Source of the DNA: an uncultured Oscillospiraceae bacterium
GTDB lineage: Bacteria; Bacillota; Clostridia; Oscillospirales; Oscillospiraceae
Assembly (NCBI GenBank): GCA_905205085.1
Contig: CAJLCG010000033.1
Span: 1 to 20,581, forward strand
Length of the DNA: 20,581 nucleotides
Direction of reading: 5' to 3'
The notes under the pieces were generated by a model that worked only from the letters and a program-made list of their open reading frames with translations, was not told the DNA's origin and did not search any database. Of this stretch, positions 1 through 7,169 are shown piece after piece; within the stretch, counting starts at the first letter, position 1, and every line of letters starts with the position of its first letter. A program made the translations under genes and the position numbers.

Positions 1-53
1 ACGGCTTGTATTTGCCTTCGAAGCAAAGCGAAGCTTTGCACAAAGTTCTTTTG

Positions 54-79
54 CCTACTTTTCTTTCAAGAAAAGTAGG
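54..79 (-). terminator. 12-bp hairpin directly after the PFL gene
   Basis: Positions 54-65 and 68-79 are a perfect 12-bp inverted repeat with a 2-base centre, beginning on the base after the UPF0210 stop codon (80-82). Read on the minus strand it is followed by CAAAAGAAC, not by a proper U-tract, so termination is plausible but not assured. A second hairpin (GCAAAGC, 23-29, with GCTTTGC, 33-39) lies just beyond it. The pair may be a dispersed repeat rather than a simple terminator. Confidence 0.5.
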
Positions 80-1438
80 TTAGTTCTTCAAGCTCTGCAT
101 GGGAGCGGGGATGCGGCCGCCCCGGTCCACAAAGGCCTTGGCGGAGAAGGGGTGGACGGGCTGCACGGGGGCGGAGCCCAGCAGGCCGCCAAACTCCACC
201 ATGTCGCCCACCTTCTTGCCCGGTGCAGGAATGAGGCGCACCGCGGTGGTCTTGGAGTTGACCATGCCGATGGCGGCCTCGTCGGCAATGATGGCGGAGA
301 TGGTCTCGGCGGTGGTGTCACCGGGGACGGCGATCATATCAAGGCCCACGGAGCACACGCAGGTCATGGCCTCCAGCTTGTCCAGGGTCAGAGCGCCGGA
401 AGAGGCAGCAGCGATCATGCCCTCGTCCTCACTGACCGGGATGAACGCACCGCTCAGGCCGCCCACGTGGGAGGAGGCCATGACGCCGCCCTTCTTCACC
501 GCGTCGTTGAGCAGGGCCAGAGCCGCAGTAGTACCGTGGGTACCGCAGACCTCCAGGCCCATCTCCTCCAGGATGCGGGCCACACTGTCGCCGATGGCGG
601 GGGTGGGGGCCAGGCTGAGGTCCACAATGCCGAAGGGGGTATCCAGGCGGCGGGAGGCCTCCTGTGCCACCAGCTGGCCCATGCGGGTGATGCGGAAAGC
701 GGTCTTTTTGATGGTCTCAGCCACTACGTCAAAGGGCTGTCCCTTCACGCTCTGGAGGGCGTGGTACACCACGCCGGGGCCGGAGACGCCCACGTTGATG
801 ACCCGCTCCGGCTCGCCCACGCCGTGGAAGGCACCGGCCATGAAGGGATTATCCTCCACAGCGTTGCAGAACACCACCAGCTTGGCGCAGCCGAAGCCGC
901 CCTGGTCGGCGGTGCGCTGGGCCAGGTCCTTGATGGTGCGGCCCATGAGGGCCACGGCGTCCATGTCGATGCCCGCCTTGGTGGAGCCCACGTTGACGCT
1001 GGAACACACCAGGTCGGTGGTGGAGAGCGCCTCAGGGATGGAGGCAATCAGGTCCCGGTCGGCCTGAGTCATGCCCTTCTGCACCAGGGCAGAGAAGCCA
1101 CCAATGAAATTGACACCGGTGGTCTTAGCCGCCTTGTCCAGAGCCACGGCAAAGGGGGCGTAGTTGTGGGTATCTGCCGCCGCGGCCACCAGGGCGATGG
1201 GGGTGACGGAAATACGCTTATTAACAATGGGGATGCCGAACTCCTTCTCGATGGCCTCACCGGTGGCCACCAGATTCTCGGCATAGCGGGTGATCTTATC
1301 GTAGATGGCGTCGCAGGCGGCCTTGGGGTCGCTGCGGGCGCAGGAGAGCAGGGAAATTCCCATGGTGATGGTACGCACATCCAGATGCTGCTGGTCAATC
1401 ATCTGGATGGTCTGCATAATTTCATTTTGATTGAGCAT
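80..1438 (-). CDS. PFL family protein (UPF0210 / DUF711)
   Basis: A 452-residue protein matching the UPF0210 (DUF711, PFL-like) family over its full length. The family has unknown biochemical function; the name comes from distant resemblance to the glycyl-radical/pyruvate-formate-lyase fold. Recognisable parts include the N-terminal [13 protein letters not shown] segment (residues 21-33) and Gly/Ala-rich stretches such as [16 protein letters not shown] in the C-terminal third. The start is the ATG at 1438, preceded by AGGAGG at 1444-1449. An in-frame ATG 18 codons upstream has no ribosome binding site. No signal peptide or membrane segment, so cytoplasmic. It lies 170 bases downstream of an ACT-domain gene (UPF0237) on the same strand; this pairing is widely conserved in Firmicutes and suggests the ACT protein senses a ligand for it. 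Family assignment is firm, function unknown. Confidence 0.93.
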   Translation of the reverse strand: MLNQNEIMQTIQMIDQQHLDVRTITMGISLLSCARSDPKAACDAIYDKITRYAENLVATGEAIEKEFGIPIVNKRISVTPIALVAAAADTHNYAPFAVALDKAAKTTGVNFIGGFSALVQKGMTQADRDLIASIPEALSTTDLVCSSVNVGSTKAGIDMDAVALMGRTIKDLAQRTADQGGFGCAKLVVFCNAVEDNPFMAGAFHGVGEPERVINVGVSGPGVVYHALQSVKGQPFDVVAETIKKTAFRITRMGQLVAQEASRRLDTPFGIVDLSLAPTPAIGDSVARILEEMGLEVCGTHGTTAALALLNDAVKKGGVMASSHVGGLSGAFIPVSEDEGMIAAASSGALTLDKLEAMTCVCSVGLDMIAVPGDTTAETISAIIADEAAIGMVNSKTTAVRLIPAPGKKVGDMVEFGGLLGSAPVQPVHPFSAKAFVDRGGRIPAPMQSLKN

Positions 1439-1485
1439 GGTTGTCCTCCTAAAAGGTGGAATATGTCTGATATCACGCTGCGGAT

Positions 1486-1598
1486 TGGGCACACGGCCGG
1501 GTCGACAACTCCGCCGACTGCGGGCAGACCCGGCACCGCTTATCGCGGTCCCTGGGCTCTGCCCATCCGCTCTGGAGTCTGTCTCCCCTGTGTGCCTA
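1486..1598 (-). other. Multi-helix palindromic element between ACT and PFL genes
   Basis: This gene-free gap can fold as a closed multi-branch structure. The outer helix is GGCACAC (1488-1494) with GTGTGCC (1590-1596). Inside are an 8-bp helix 1496-1503/1527-1534 capped by CCGC/GCGG (1511-1514/1520-1523), ACCGC/GCGGT (1535-1539/1545-1549), TGGGC/GCCCA (1553-1557/1561-1565) and GGAG/CTCC (1574-1577/1583-1586). GCGG at 1545-1548 could instead pair with CCGC at 1567-1570, giving an alternative fold. The strand is set to minus because the flanking genes are transcribed that way; the outer helix is slightly longer on the plus strand. It could be an RNA regulatory element or a dispersed palindromic repeat; I cannot match it to a known family. 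Confidence 0.5.
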
Positions 1599-1608
1599 TC
1601 CTCCGCGC

Positions 1609-1878
1609 TTAAATTCGATGCATGGCGTTAAAAATATCTTCTCTCTGAATGCGGATGGACAGAGCCCGCTCCTTGCCCGCCTGGTCCAGCAGGTCGGACA
1701 GCTCGCCGATGGACAGCTGACAGGCAGTGGTATCTACCAGCATGACCATGGTGAAGTACTCCTGCAAAATCGTCTGGCTGATGTCCAGGATGTTGATGCT
1801 GTGCTGGGCCAGCAGAGAACACACGGCGGCAGTGATGCCCACCTGGTCTTTGCCGATGACAGTAACAATGGCTTTCAT
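1609..1878 (-). CDS. ACT domain protein (UPF0237)
   Basis: An 89-residue stand-alone ACT domain, opening [19 protein letters not shown], the typical first strand and helix with the ligand-loop GKDQVGI. It belongs to the UPF0237 family, related to the regulatory ACT modules of GcvR. ACT domains bind small ligands, commonly amino acids, at dimer interfaces; the ligand here is unknown. The whole protein is the domain (about 90 residues is the usual size). The start at 1878 has an AAGGAAAGGAATC stretch upstream. It lies 37 bases after yfbR and 170 bases before the UPF0210 gene on the same strand, so the three genes probably share the yfbR promoter. It likely acts as the ligand-sensing partner of the UPF0210 protein (inferred from the conserved pairing). 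Confidence 0.92.
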   Translation of the reverse strand: MKAIVTVIGKDQVGITAAVCSLLAQHSINILDISQTILQEYFTMVMLVDTTACQLSIGELSDLLDQAGKERALSIRIQREDIFNAMHRI

Positions 1879-1915
1879 AGTCTTGATTCCTTTCCTTATA
1901 TATAAATGGTATGCG

Positions 1916-2506
1916 TCAACGATTTACGCTGTCTTGCAGCTCATCCAGGGTGAGCTCAAAGCCGGGGAGAAACTCCTGCATAAAGTATTGCAGGGCGGGA
2001 AGGGGGTTTTCTTCCAGAGCGGCCAGGGTCTGCTCCTTGGCCTTCTTAAACTCGTTGTTGCCCGCTTTCAGTTCCTCCACACACTTGAGATAGGCGGAGA
2101 GCTTATCCGCCGCCTTGACCAGGGCGCGCACCTCCGGGTCTGGGATGGTAAGCACCTCGTCATAGGCCGGGCGCAGGTCGGGGGGCAGCATGCTCAGCAG
2201 CTTCTGTTCTGCCACCGCCTCCACCGCCTTGTAGGCCGACTGGATATCCGGGTTGTCGTATTTGATGGGGGTGGGCATGTCGCCGGTGAGGATCTCGCTG
2301 GCGTCGTGGTAGAGGGCAGCCACCGCCACCGTACCCGGGTCCACCTGGCCGCCGAATTTCTCGTTGTGGATGACCGCCAGAGCGTGGGCCAGGACGGCCA
2401 CCATGTGGGAGTGCTCCTGAATATTTTCCGGATCGGTGTTGCGCATGAGGCCCCAGCGGTTAATGTACCGCATCCGGGCAATCATGGGGAAAAAGTGGTA
2501 GGCCAC
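1916..2506 (-). CDS. yfbR: 5'-deoxynucleotidase YfbR-like (HD domain)
   Basis: A 196-residue HD-domain phosphohydrolase closely resembling E. coli YfbR (199 residues), which removes the 5' phosphate from deoxyribonucleoside monophosphates in the cytosol using a divalent metal. The hallmarks are visible: INRWGLMRNTDPENIQEHS near the N-terminus (substrate and first metal His), YHDASEILTGDMPTPIKY (the HD pair), and the later ADKLSAYLKCVEELKAGNNEF segment. The start chosen is GTG at 2506, preceded by AAGGGGGCGGGG and giving the normal family length; upstream in-frame ATGs would read into the xre terminator. A promoter is visible at 2536-2564. It is probably the first gene of an operon with the ACT and UPF0210 genes. 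Alternative starts at the downstream ATGs would cut into or approach the conserved core. Confidence 0.92.
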   Translation of the reverse strand: MAYHFFPMIARMRYINRWGLMRNTDPENIQEHSHMVAVLAHALAVIHNEKFGGQVDPGTVAVAALYHDASEILTGDMPTPIKYDNPDIQSAYKAVEAVAEQKLLSMLPPDLRPAYDEVLTIPDPEVRALVKAADKLSAYLKCVEELKAGNNEFKKAKEQTLAALEENPLPALQYFMQEFLPGFELTLDELQDSVNR

Positions 2507-2535
2507 GGCCCCGCCCCCTTTCAAAGATGGAAAAC

Positions 2536-2564
2536 ATTCTATCACAAGGGGAAAGAGATGTAAA
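2536..2564 (-). promoter_or_regulatory. Promoter of the yfbR-ACT-PFL operon
   Basis: On the minus strand TTTACA (2564-2559) and TAGAAT (2541-2536) are separated by exactly 17 bases, a good sigma-A promoter 30 bases upstream of the GTG start of yfbR. It lies just beyond the xre terminator, which supports a separate transcription unit. Confidence 0.7.
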
Positions 2565-2610
2565 CCGTCGGGCGGGGCAGAATCCGGTTGACGGGGGCAG
2601 AAAAATTGAG

Positions 2611-2646
2611 GATAATAAAAAAAGAGCCGCTCAGGGCAGCTCTTTT
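2611..2646 (-). terminator. Intrinsic terminator of the xre gene
   Basis: On the minus strand AGAGCTGC (2643-2636) pairs with GCGGCTCT (2630-2623), 8 bp with one G-U and a 5-base loop, followed by TTTTTTTATT. The hairpin overlaps the xre stop codon (2631-2633). The G-U pair exists only on the minus strand, which fixes the orientation. Confidence 0.85.
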
Positions 2647-3281
2647 TCCTGTCTTTTCTTTCTCCAGGCACGCCAGGTGAGGGCGATCAGCACCAGGGTC
2701 AGCAGACCCCGGACCACCGAGATGGATACACCCAGCTGGGTGGCATAGTACCAGTGTTCCGGATAGCAATTAAGAAACATCCGCACCCCACCGATCAGTC
2801 CCCAGGGTGTGACAGAGGTATGGGGGTTGAGTACTAACAGGCTCAACACAATACAGGTCCATCCAAGCGCGATCCAAGGGTGCTTCTTTGCCAGCAGCAA
2901 GGGCAGGCCCAGCACCAGCAGCGCCACTCCCACCAGAGACAGCACCCCGCCGTAGGCCAGCCCCAGCAGGGTGATGGCTCCTCCCGCCGCCAGCAGGCAG
3001 ATGCCCACCTTTTGGGCTGCCGTCCATTCCCGCTTCTCCTTTACATAGACCACCTTGGTCTCCGGCTGGGGCGGCTGGGGCCGTTCCCCCTCCCTCACCA
3101 GCTCATCCACGCTCACCCCAAACAGGTCGGCCAGACGAATGATCTTCTCCAGGTCGGGCACTGACTGGCTCGTCTCCCACTTGCTTACGCTCTGCCGGGA
3201 TACCTCCAGCTTTGCCGCCAGGTCCTCCTGGGACAGCCCTTTCCCGGTGCGCAGCATGCAGATTTTTTCTCCCAGGGTCAA
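2631..3281 (-). CDS. XRE-family regulator with four membrane segments
   Basis: A 216-residue protein. Residues 3-62 form a Cro/CI-type helix-turn-helix (LSQEDLAAKLEVSRQSVSKW, then the common VPDLEKIIRLADLFGVSVDEL motif). After a Pro/Gln-rich linker (67-75) come four hydrophobic stretches at about 90-108, 111-131, 135-152 and 183-203, ending in a positively charged tail. It is therefore a membrane-tethered DNA-binding protein; such architectures are common in Clostridia and their signals are mostly unknown. The start is a TTG at 3281 with AAGGAGGGG placed 8 bases upstream; it gives the standard N-terminus of the domain. The gene has its own promoter (3308-3336) and terminator. It is divergent from a tetR gene, with dyad elements in the shared upstream region. 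Confidence 0.88.
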   Translation of the reverse strand: MTLGEKICMLRTGKGLSQEDLAAKLEVSRQSVSKWETSQSVPDLEKIIRLADLFGVSVDELVREGERPQPPQPETKVVYVKEKREWTAAQKVGICLLAAGGAITLLGLAYGGVLSLVGVALLVLGLPLLLAKKHPWIALGWTCIVLSLLVLNPHTSVTPWGLIGGVRMFLNCYPEHWYYATQLGVSISVVRGLLTLVLIALTWRAWRKKRQEKELP

Positions 3282-3307
3282 GGTTCTCCCCTCCTTCCTT
3301 TGCCCCT

Positions 3308-3336
3308 ATTATAAAGGAAGGACCCGCTCCGGGCAA
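3308..3336 (-). promoter_or_regulatory. Promoter of the xre gene
   Basis: On the minus strand TTGCCC (3336-3331), 17 bases, TATAAT (3313-3308). The -10 box lies 26 bases upstream of the TTG start. Confidence 0.7.
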
Positions 3337-3373
3337 CCAAGTCGCCTTGGAATGGGCCGCAACCAACGGTTGC
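3333..3373. promoter_or_regulatory. Candidate operator cluster between xre and tetR
   Basis: GCAACC (3359-3364) and GGTTGC (3368-3373) form a perfect 6-bp dyad with a 3-base centre, overlapping the probable tetR -35. The half-site GCAACCAA recurs at 3333-3340, within the xre -35 region, next to a second dyad CCAAG/CTTGG (3337-3341/3346-3350). A 15-bp dyad over a promoter is what a TetR-type autoregulatory site looks like; which regulator binds is inference. Confidence 0.5.
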
Positions 3374-3396
3374 ACCCCACATTTTCTCTCTATTTT
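3370..3396 (+). promoter_or_regulatory. Probable promoter of tetR
   Basis: TTGCAC (3370-3375) and TATTTT (3391-3396) with a 15-base spacer, upstream of the ATG at 3424. The spacer is short and the -10 imperfect, so this is a weak call. Confidence 0.4.
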
Positions 3397-3423
3397 ACTC
3401 CATATTGGAAGGGAGCGCTCTCC

Positions 3424-4029
3424 ATGGCCAAGAAAAACAACCGGGACACCAAGGGCCGCATTATTGAGGCGGCCTGGAGTCTCTTCTACCGTCAGGGCTA
3501 CGACGACACCACGGTGGAAGAGATCATCCAGGAGTCAGGCACCTCCCGCGGCTCCTTCTACCACTACTTCGAGGGCAAGGACGCCCTGCTCTCCTCCCTG
3601 TCCTACCTCTTCGACCGAAAATACGAGGAGCTCTCCCCCACCCTGGACCCCCAGCAGGACCGCTTTGACCAGCTGATGTACTTAAACCGGGAGCTATTTA
3701 TCATGATCGAAAACTCCATCTCCCTGGATTTGCTGGCCCGGCTCTACTCCTCCCAGCTGGTAACCCGGGGCGAGAAGCACCTGCTGGACCACAACCGCAC
3801 CTACTATAAGCTGCTGCGGCAGATCATGGCCCAGGGCCAGCAGCGGGGAGAGCTGCGCAGCGACGTGACTGTGAGCGAGCTGGTACGGGTGTACGCCCTG
3901 TGTGAGCGGGCCCTCATCTATGACTGGTGCCTGTCTGGGGGCGGCTACTCCCTGCCCCAGTACAGCCAGACCATGCTGCCCATGTTCTTTGGTGGTTTTC
4001 GGCGCATATCGTCTAGCAACACTCCTTGA
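3424..4029 (+). CDS. TetR/AcrR family transcriptional regulator
   Basis: A 201-residue one-component regulator. Residues 10-56 hold the TetR DNA-binding domain: GRIIEAAWSLFYRQGYDDTTVEEIIQ followed by the signature SRGSFYHYFEGKDALL (41-56). The rest is an all-helical ligand domain of a type I cannot assign. The ATG at 3424 is preceded by GGAAGGGAG and gives the usual N-terminus. It lies 184 bases upstream of putP on the same strand, with a weak hairpin (CCTTGA/TCAAGG, 4048-4062) in between. A long palindrome sits between this gene and the putP promoter, and dyads lie over its own promoter. Regulation of itself, of the divergent xre gene, or of putP are all possible; the ligand is unknown. Confidence 0.92.
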   Translation: MAKKNNRDTKGRIIEAAWSLFYRQGYDDTTVEEIIQESGTSRGSFYHYFEGKDALLSSLSYLFDRKYEELSPTLDPQQDRFDQLMYLNRELFIMIENSISLDLLARLYSSQLVTRGEKHLLDHNRTYYKLLRQIMAQGQQRGELRSDVTVSELVRVYALCERALIYDWCLSGGGYSLPQYSQTMLPMFFGGFRRISSSNTP

Positions 4030-4047
4030 AATCGTATGTTATCTTTC

Positions 4048-4070
4048 CCTTGATTTTCAAGGATTTTGTC
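4048..4070 (+). terminator. Weak hairpin after tetR
   Basis: CCTTGA (4048-4053), three T, TCAAGG (4057-4062), then ATTTTGTC. A short 6-bp stem with a poor T-run, 19 bases after the tetR stop; possible but inefficient terminator. Confidence 0.3.
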
Positions 4071-4080
4071 GGAATAGACA

Positions 4081-4116
4081 AGAATGGTGTATAGAATTTA
4101 TTCTATACACCATTCT
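4081..4116. promoter_or_regulatory. 36-bp near-perfect palindrome upstream of putP
   Basis: Positions 4081-4097 and 4100-4116 are perfect 17-bp inverted arms with a 2-base centre (TT). It ends about 26 bases before the putP -10 hexamer, so it abuts or covers the -35 region. No T-run follows on either strand, which argues against an intrinsic terminator and for a protein-binding site or a stable hairpin. Confidence 0.55.
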
Positions 4117-4120
4117 GCAT

Positions 4121-4148
4121 TTTATTCCAGCTTTTTTTATGCTATAAT
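4121..4148 (+). promoter_or_regulatory. Promoter of putP (extended -10)
   Basis: TATAAT at 4143-4148 is preceded by TGC (TGnTATAAT, an extended -10). The best -35 is a weak TTTATT at 4121-4126. The leader then contains a short hairpin TTCCG/CGGAA (4162-4166/4176-4180). A weak -35 beside a long palindrome fits an activated or controlled promoter. Confidence 0.65.
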
Positions 4149-4213
4149 GTCCCCATTGCCGTTCCGAAGTGTGTACGGAAGGGCAGGTAAGTGAAACAAA
4201 AGGAGAGTTCTGC

Positions 4214-5752
4214 ATGACAAGCGCACAGATGTTTATCACCGCAACTATTATCCTCTACCTCTGTTTTGTGATCTGCACCGGCGTAATGATTGGCCGCCGG
4301 AGCAAGAAAAGCGCCGAAGGGTTTTATCTGGGGGGCCGCGGCATCGGCCCTCTGGTTACCGCTATGAGCGCCGAGGCTAGCGACATGTCCTCCTGGCTGC
4401 TGATGGGTCTGCCCGGCGTGGCCTACCTCAGCGGCGTGGCCGACGCCAGCTGGACCGCCATCGGTCTGGCTCTGGGCACCTATCTCAACTTCCTGCTGGT
4501 GGCTAAGCGCATCCGCCGTTACAGCGTGCAGCTGGACGCCATCACCATCCCCGCCTTTATCTCCAAGCGCTATCAGGAGAAGCGGCCCATCATTATGTGC
4601 ATCGCCTCCCTCATCATCCTGATCTTCTTCGTCCCCTACGTGGCCTCCGGCCTGGCCGCCATCGGCAAGCTGTTTAACAGCCTGTTTGACTGGAACTACA
4701 TGCTGGCTGTCGTCATCGGTGCCCTGGTCATCATCAGCTACACCTCGGTGGGCGGCTTCTCCGCCGTGGCCACCATGGACCTCATCCAGTCCATCATTAT
4801 GACCGTGGCCCTGGTGGTCATCACCGTGTTCAGCATCAACCAGGCGGGCGGCGTGGACGCCGTGGTGGAAAACGCCAAGTCCATGGACGGCTACCTCAGC
4901 TTCTTCCAGACCTATGACCCGGCCTCCGGCTCCGCCAAGCCCTACCCCATTATCAACATCTTCTCCATGCTGGCCTGGGGCCTGGGCTACTTCGGTATGC
5001 CCCACATTCTGGTGCGCTTTATGGCCATCCGGGATGAGAAGGAGCTGACTCTGTCCCGCCGCATCGCCTCCGTGTGGGTGGTTATCTCCATGACGGTGGC
5101 CGTGTGCATCGGTATGATCGGCAACAGCGTCTCCAAGGCCGGCCACATCCCCACTCTGGAGGGCAGCGCCTCTGAGACCATCATTGTCCAGATCGCCAAC
5201 CTGCTTTCCACCTATGGCTGGCTGGCCGCCATTGTAGCCGGTCTCATTCTGGCCGGTATCCTGGCCGCCACCATGTCCACCGCCGACTCCCAGCTGCTGG
5301 CCGCTTCCTCCGCTTTCTCGGAGAACATGCTCCAGGATGTGTTTGGCATGAAGCTCACCCCCAAGCAGACTATGCTGGTGGCCCGCGGCACCGTCATCTG
5401 CATCGCTATCATCGCGGTCTTCCTGGCCGCTGACCCCAACAGCAGCGTCTTTGCCATCGTCTCCTTCGCCTGGGCCGGTTTCGGCGCCACCTTCGGTCCC
5501 GCCATTTTGTGTGCCCTATTCTGGAAGCGGAGCAACCGTCAGGGCATTCTGGCCGGTCTTGTGGTGGGCGGCGTGATGGTCTTTGTGTGGAAGTTCCTCA
5601 TCGCCCCCATGGGCGGCGCCCTGGCCATCTACGAGCTGCTGCCCGCCTTCCTCAGTGCACTGATCGCCATTGTGGTGGTCTCCCTGCTCACCCCCAAGCC
5701 CGACGCCTCCGTACTGGCCCTGTTTGACCAGTCCAAGCAGAGCGCGGAATAA
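4214..5752 (+). CDS. putP: Sodium/proline symporter (PutP type, SSF family)
   Basis: A 512-residue polytopic membrane protein of the sodium:solute symporter family, closest to PutP, which imports L-proline with Na+. E. coli PutP (502 residues) aligns along its length. Visible hallmarks: YLGGRGIGPLVTAMSAEASDMSSW (residues 38-61), containing the Asp (D57 here, D55 in E. coli) and Ser of the Na+ site; WGLGYFGMPHILVRFMA (255-271); and AATMSTADSQLL (351-362), matching the Ser-Thr pair of the Na2 site. About 13 hydrophobic segments are expected. The ATG at 4214 follows AAAAGGAGAG. It has its own promoter and ends in a strong bidirectional terminator shared with gdhA. Proline is the best substrate guess; other SSF solutes are less likely given the PutP-like motifs. 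Confidence 0.92.
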   Translation: MTSAQMFITATIILYLCFVICTGVMIGRRSKKSAEGFYLGGRGIGPLVTAMSAEASDMSSWLLMGLPGVAYLSGVADASWTAIGLALGTYLNFLLVAKRIRRYSVQLDAITIPAFISKRYQEKRPIIMCIASLIILIFFVPYVASGLAAIGKLFNSLFDWNYMLAVVIGALVIISYTSVGGFSAVATMDLIQSIIMTVALVVITVFSINQAGGVDAVVENAKSMDGYLSFFQTYDPASGSAKPYPIINIFSMLAWGLGYFGMPHILVRFMAIRDEKELTLSRRIASVWVVISMTVAVCIGMIGNSVSKAGHIPTLEGSASETIIVQIANLLSTYGWLAAIVAGLILAGILAATMSTADSQLLAASSAFSENMLQDVFGMKLTPKQTMLVARGTVICIAIIAVFLAADPNSSVFAIVSFAWAGFGATFGPAILCALFWKRSNRQGILAGLVVGGVMVFVWKFLIAPMGGALAIYELLPAFLSALIAIVVVSLLTPKPDASVLALFDQSKQSAE

Positions 5753-5800
5753 CGAAAAGAACCCCCGTGCTGCAGATGCAGCACGGGGGTTTTGTTTTCT
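5752..5800. terminator. Bidirectional terminator between putP and gdhA
   Basis: ACCCCCGTGCTGC (5761-5773) pairs perfectly with GCAGCACGGGGGT (5778-5790) around a 4-base loop. On the plus strand TTTGTTTTCT follows (for putP). On the minus strand TTCTTTTCG follows (for gdhA, whose stop is at 5805). Confidence 0.93.
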
Positions 5801-5804
5801 GCAA

Positions 5805-7154
5805 TCAGAAGGACACGCCCTGCCAGATCATCGCCTGACATACCTTTTCAAAGCCGGCGATGTTGGCGCCCATCACCAGGTTACCAGGTGCACCGTAGTC
5901 CTTGGCGGCCTTGTCGATGTTGTGATAGATGTTCACCATGATCTTCTTCAGGTGCTCATCCACTTCCTCAAAGCTCCAGGGCATGCGCATGGAGTTCTGG
6001 CTCATCTCCAGACCGGAGACCGCCACGCCGCCGGCGTTGGCCGCCTTGGCGGGGCCAAAGAGGATGCCGTTGTCCTGGAGATACTTGGTGGCCTCCAGAG
6101 TGGTGGGCATGTTGGCGCCCTCGGCCACGGCGATACAGCCGTTCTCCTTCAGGGCCCGGGCCCCCTCGATGGGCAGCTCGTTCTGGGTGGCGCAGGGAAG
6201 GGCGATGTCACAGGGGACGGTCCAGATGCCTCTGGGGTCCTCCACATACTTGGCGGTGGGAACGTAGTCCACATAGGTCTTGATGCGCTCCCGCTTGACC
6301 TCCTTGATGAGCTGGATAGTGCGGTAGTCAATGCCGTTCTCATCCACAATATAGCCGTTGGAGTCGCTCATGGCAATGACCTTGCCGCCCAGCTGGGTGG
6401 CCTTTTGGTTGGCGTAGGTGGCCACGTTGCCGGAGCCGGAGATGACCACCCGCTTGCCCTGGAAGGAGGTGTTGCGCTCCTGAAGCATCTCCTGGGTGAA
6501 GTAGCACAGACCGAAGCCGGTGGCCTCAGGGCGGGCCAGGGAACCGCCGGAGCTGGGGTCCTTGCCGGTGAGCACGCCGCTGAACTCGTTGCGGATGCGC
6601 TTATACTGGCCGAACATATAGCCGATCTCCCGGCTGCCCACGCCCATGTCGCCGGCGGGCACGTCGGTGTCGGGGCCGATGTGGCGCTGCAGCTCGATCA
6701 TGAAGGACTGGCAGAAACGCATGATCTCGTTGTTGCTCTTGCCCTTGGGGTCAAAGTCGGAGCCGCCCTTGCCGCCGCCCATAGGCAGGCCGGTGAGGGA
6801 GTTTTTGAAGATCTGCTCAAAGCCCAGGAACTTAATGACCGACAGATTCACGCTGGGGTGGAAGCGAAGGCCGCCCTTGGAGGGGCCGATGGAGGTGGAG
6901 AACTGGACCCGGTAGCCGCGGTTGACCTGGATCTTGCCCCGGTCATCCACCCAGGACACCCGGAACAACAGGCTGCGCTCAGGCTCCACCAGGCGCTCAA
7001 TAATGCCCATCTCCTCCAGCTCGGGGCGGCGCTCAAACACCGGCTCGAGAGAGGTCAGAACTTCCTGGACCGCCTGCAGGAATTCCTTCTGATCGGCGTA
7101 ACGCCCAGCCAGATCCTGATATACATTGTTCAGATACGCATTCTTGATCGCCAT
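5805..7154 (-). CDS. gdhA: NADP-type glutamate dehydrogenase
   Basis: A 449-residue hexameric-type glutamate dehydrogenase (E. coli GdhA has 447). It interconverts 2-oxoglutarate plus ammonia and L-glutamate, linking nitrogen assimilation to central carbon in the cytosol. The catalytic block PMGGGKGGSDFDPKGKS (residues 124-140) carries the active-site Lys (K129). A Rossmann dinucleotide motif VVISGSGNVATYA follows at 236-248, then DSNGYI (264-269). Length and motifs match the anabolic NADP class rather than the shorter catabolic NAD class; cofactor choice is inferred. The ATG at 7154 is preceded by GGGAGGAA; upstream in-frame ATGs lie inside the promoter and leader. It has its own promoter, a terminator-like hairpin in the leader, and the shared terminator at its end. 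Confidence 0.96.
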   Translation of the reverse strand: MAIKNAYLNNVYQDLAGRYADQKEFLQAVQEVLTSLEPVFERRPELEEMGIIERLVEPERSLLFRVSWVDDRGKIQVNRGYRVQFSTSIGPSKGGLRFHPSVNLSVIKFLGFEQIFKNSLTGLPMGGGKGGSDFDPKGKSNNEIMRFCQSFMIELQRHIGPDTDVPAGDMGVGSREIGYMFGQYKRIRNEFSGVLTGKDPSSGGSLARPEATGFGLCYFTQEMLQERNTSFQGKRVVISGSGNVATYANQKATQLGGKVIAMSDSNGYIVDENGIDYRTIQLIKEVKRERIKTYVDYVPTAKYVEDPRGIWTVPCDIALPCATQNELPIEGARALKENGCIAVAEGANMPTTLEATKYLQDNGILFGPAKAANAGGVAVSGLEMSQNSMRMPWSFEEVDEHLKKIMVNIYHNIDKAAKDYGAPGNLVMGANIAGFEKVCQAMIWQGVSF

Positions 7155-7169
7155 TGTGATTCCTCCCTT

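Noticed and set aside
1535..1560. ACCGCG with GGG nearby on the minus strand, resembling a T-box core
   Set aside because: The full T-box sequence (GGGTGGNACCGCG) is absent, there is no room for a Stem I, and the downstream gene is not an amino-acid or tRNA-synthetase gene.
1486..1598. tRNA-like cloverleaf
   Set aside because: The outer helix is 7 bp and several arms exist, but there is no TTCGA-type T-arm, no D-arm consensus and the length is too great.
152..1612. 486-codon open frame on the plus strand opposite the PFL gene
   Set aside because: Composition is Gly/His/Asp-rich shadow coding; the minus strand encodes a clear UPF0210 protein with a good ribosome site.
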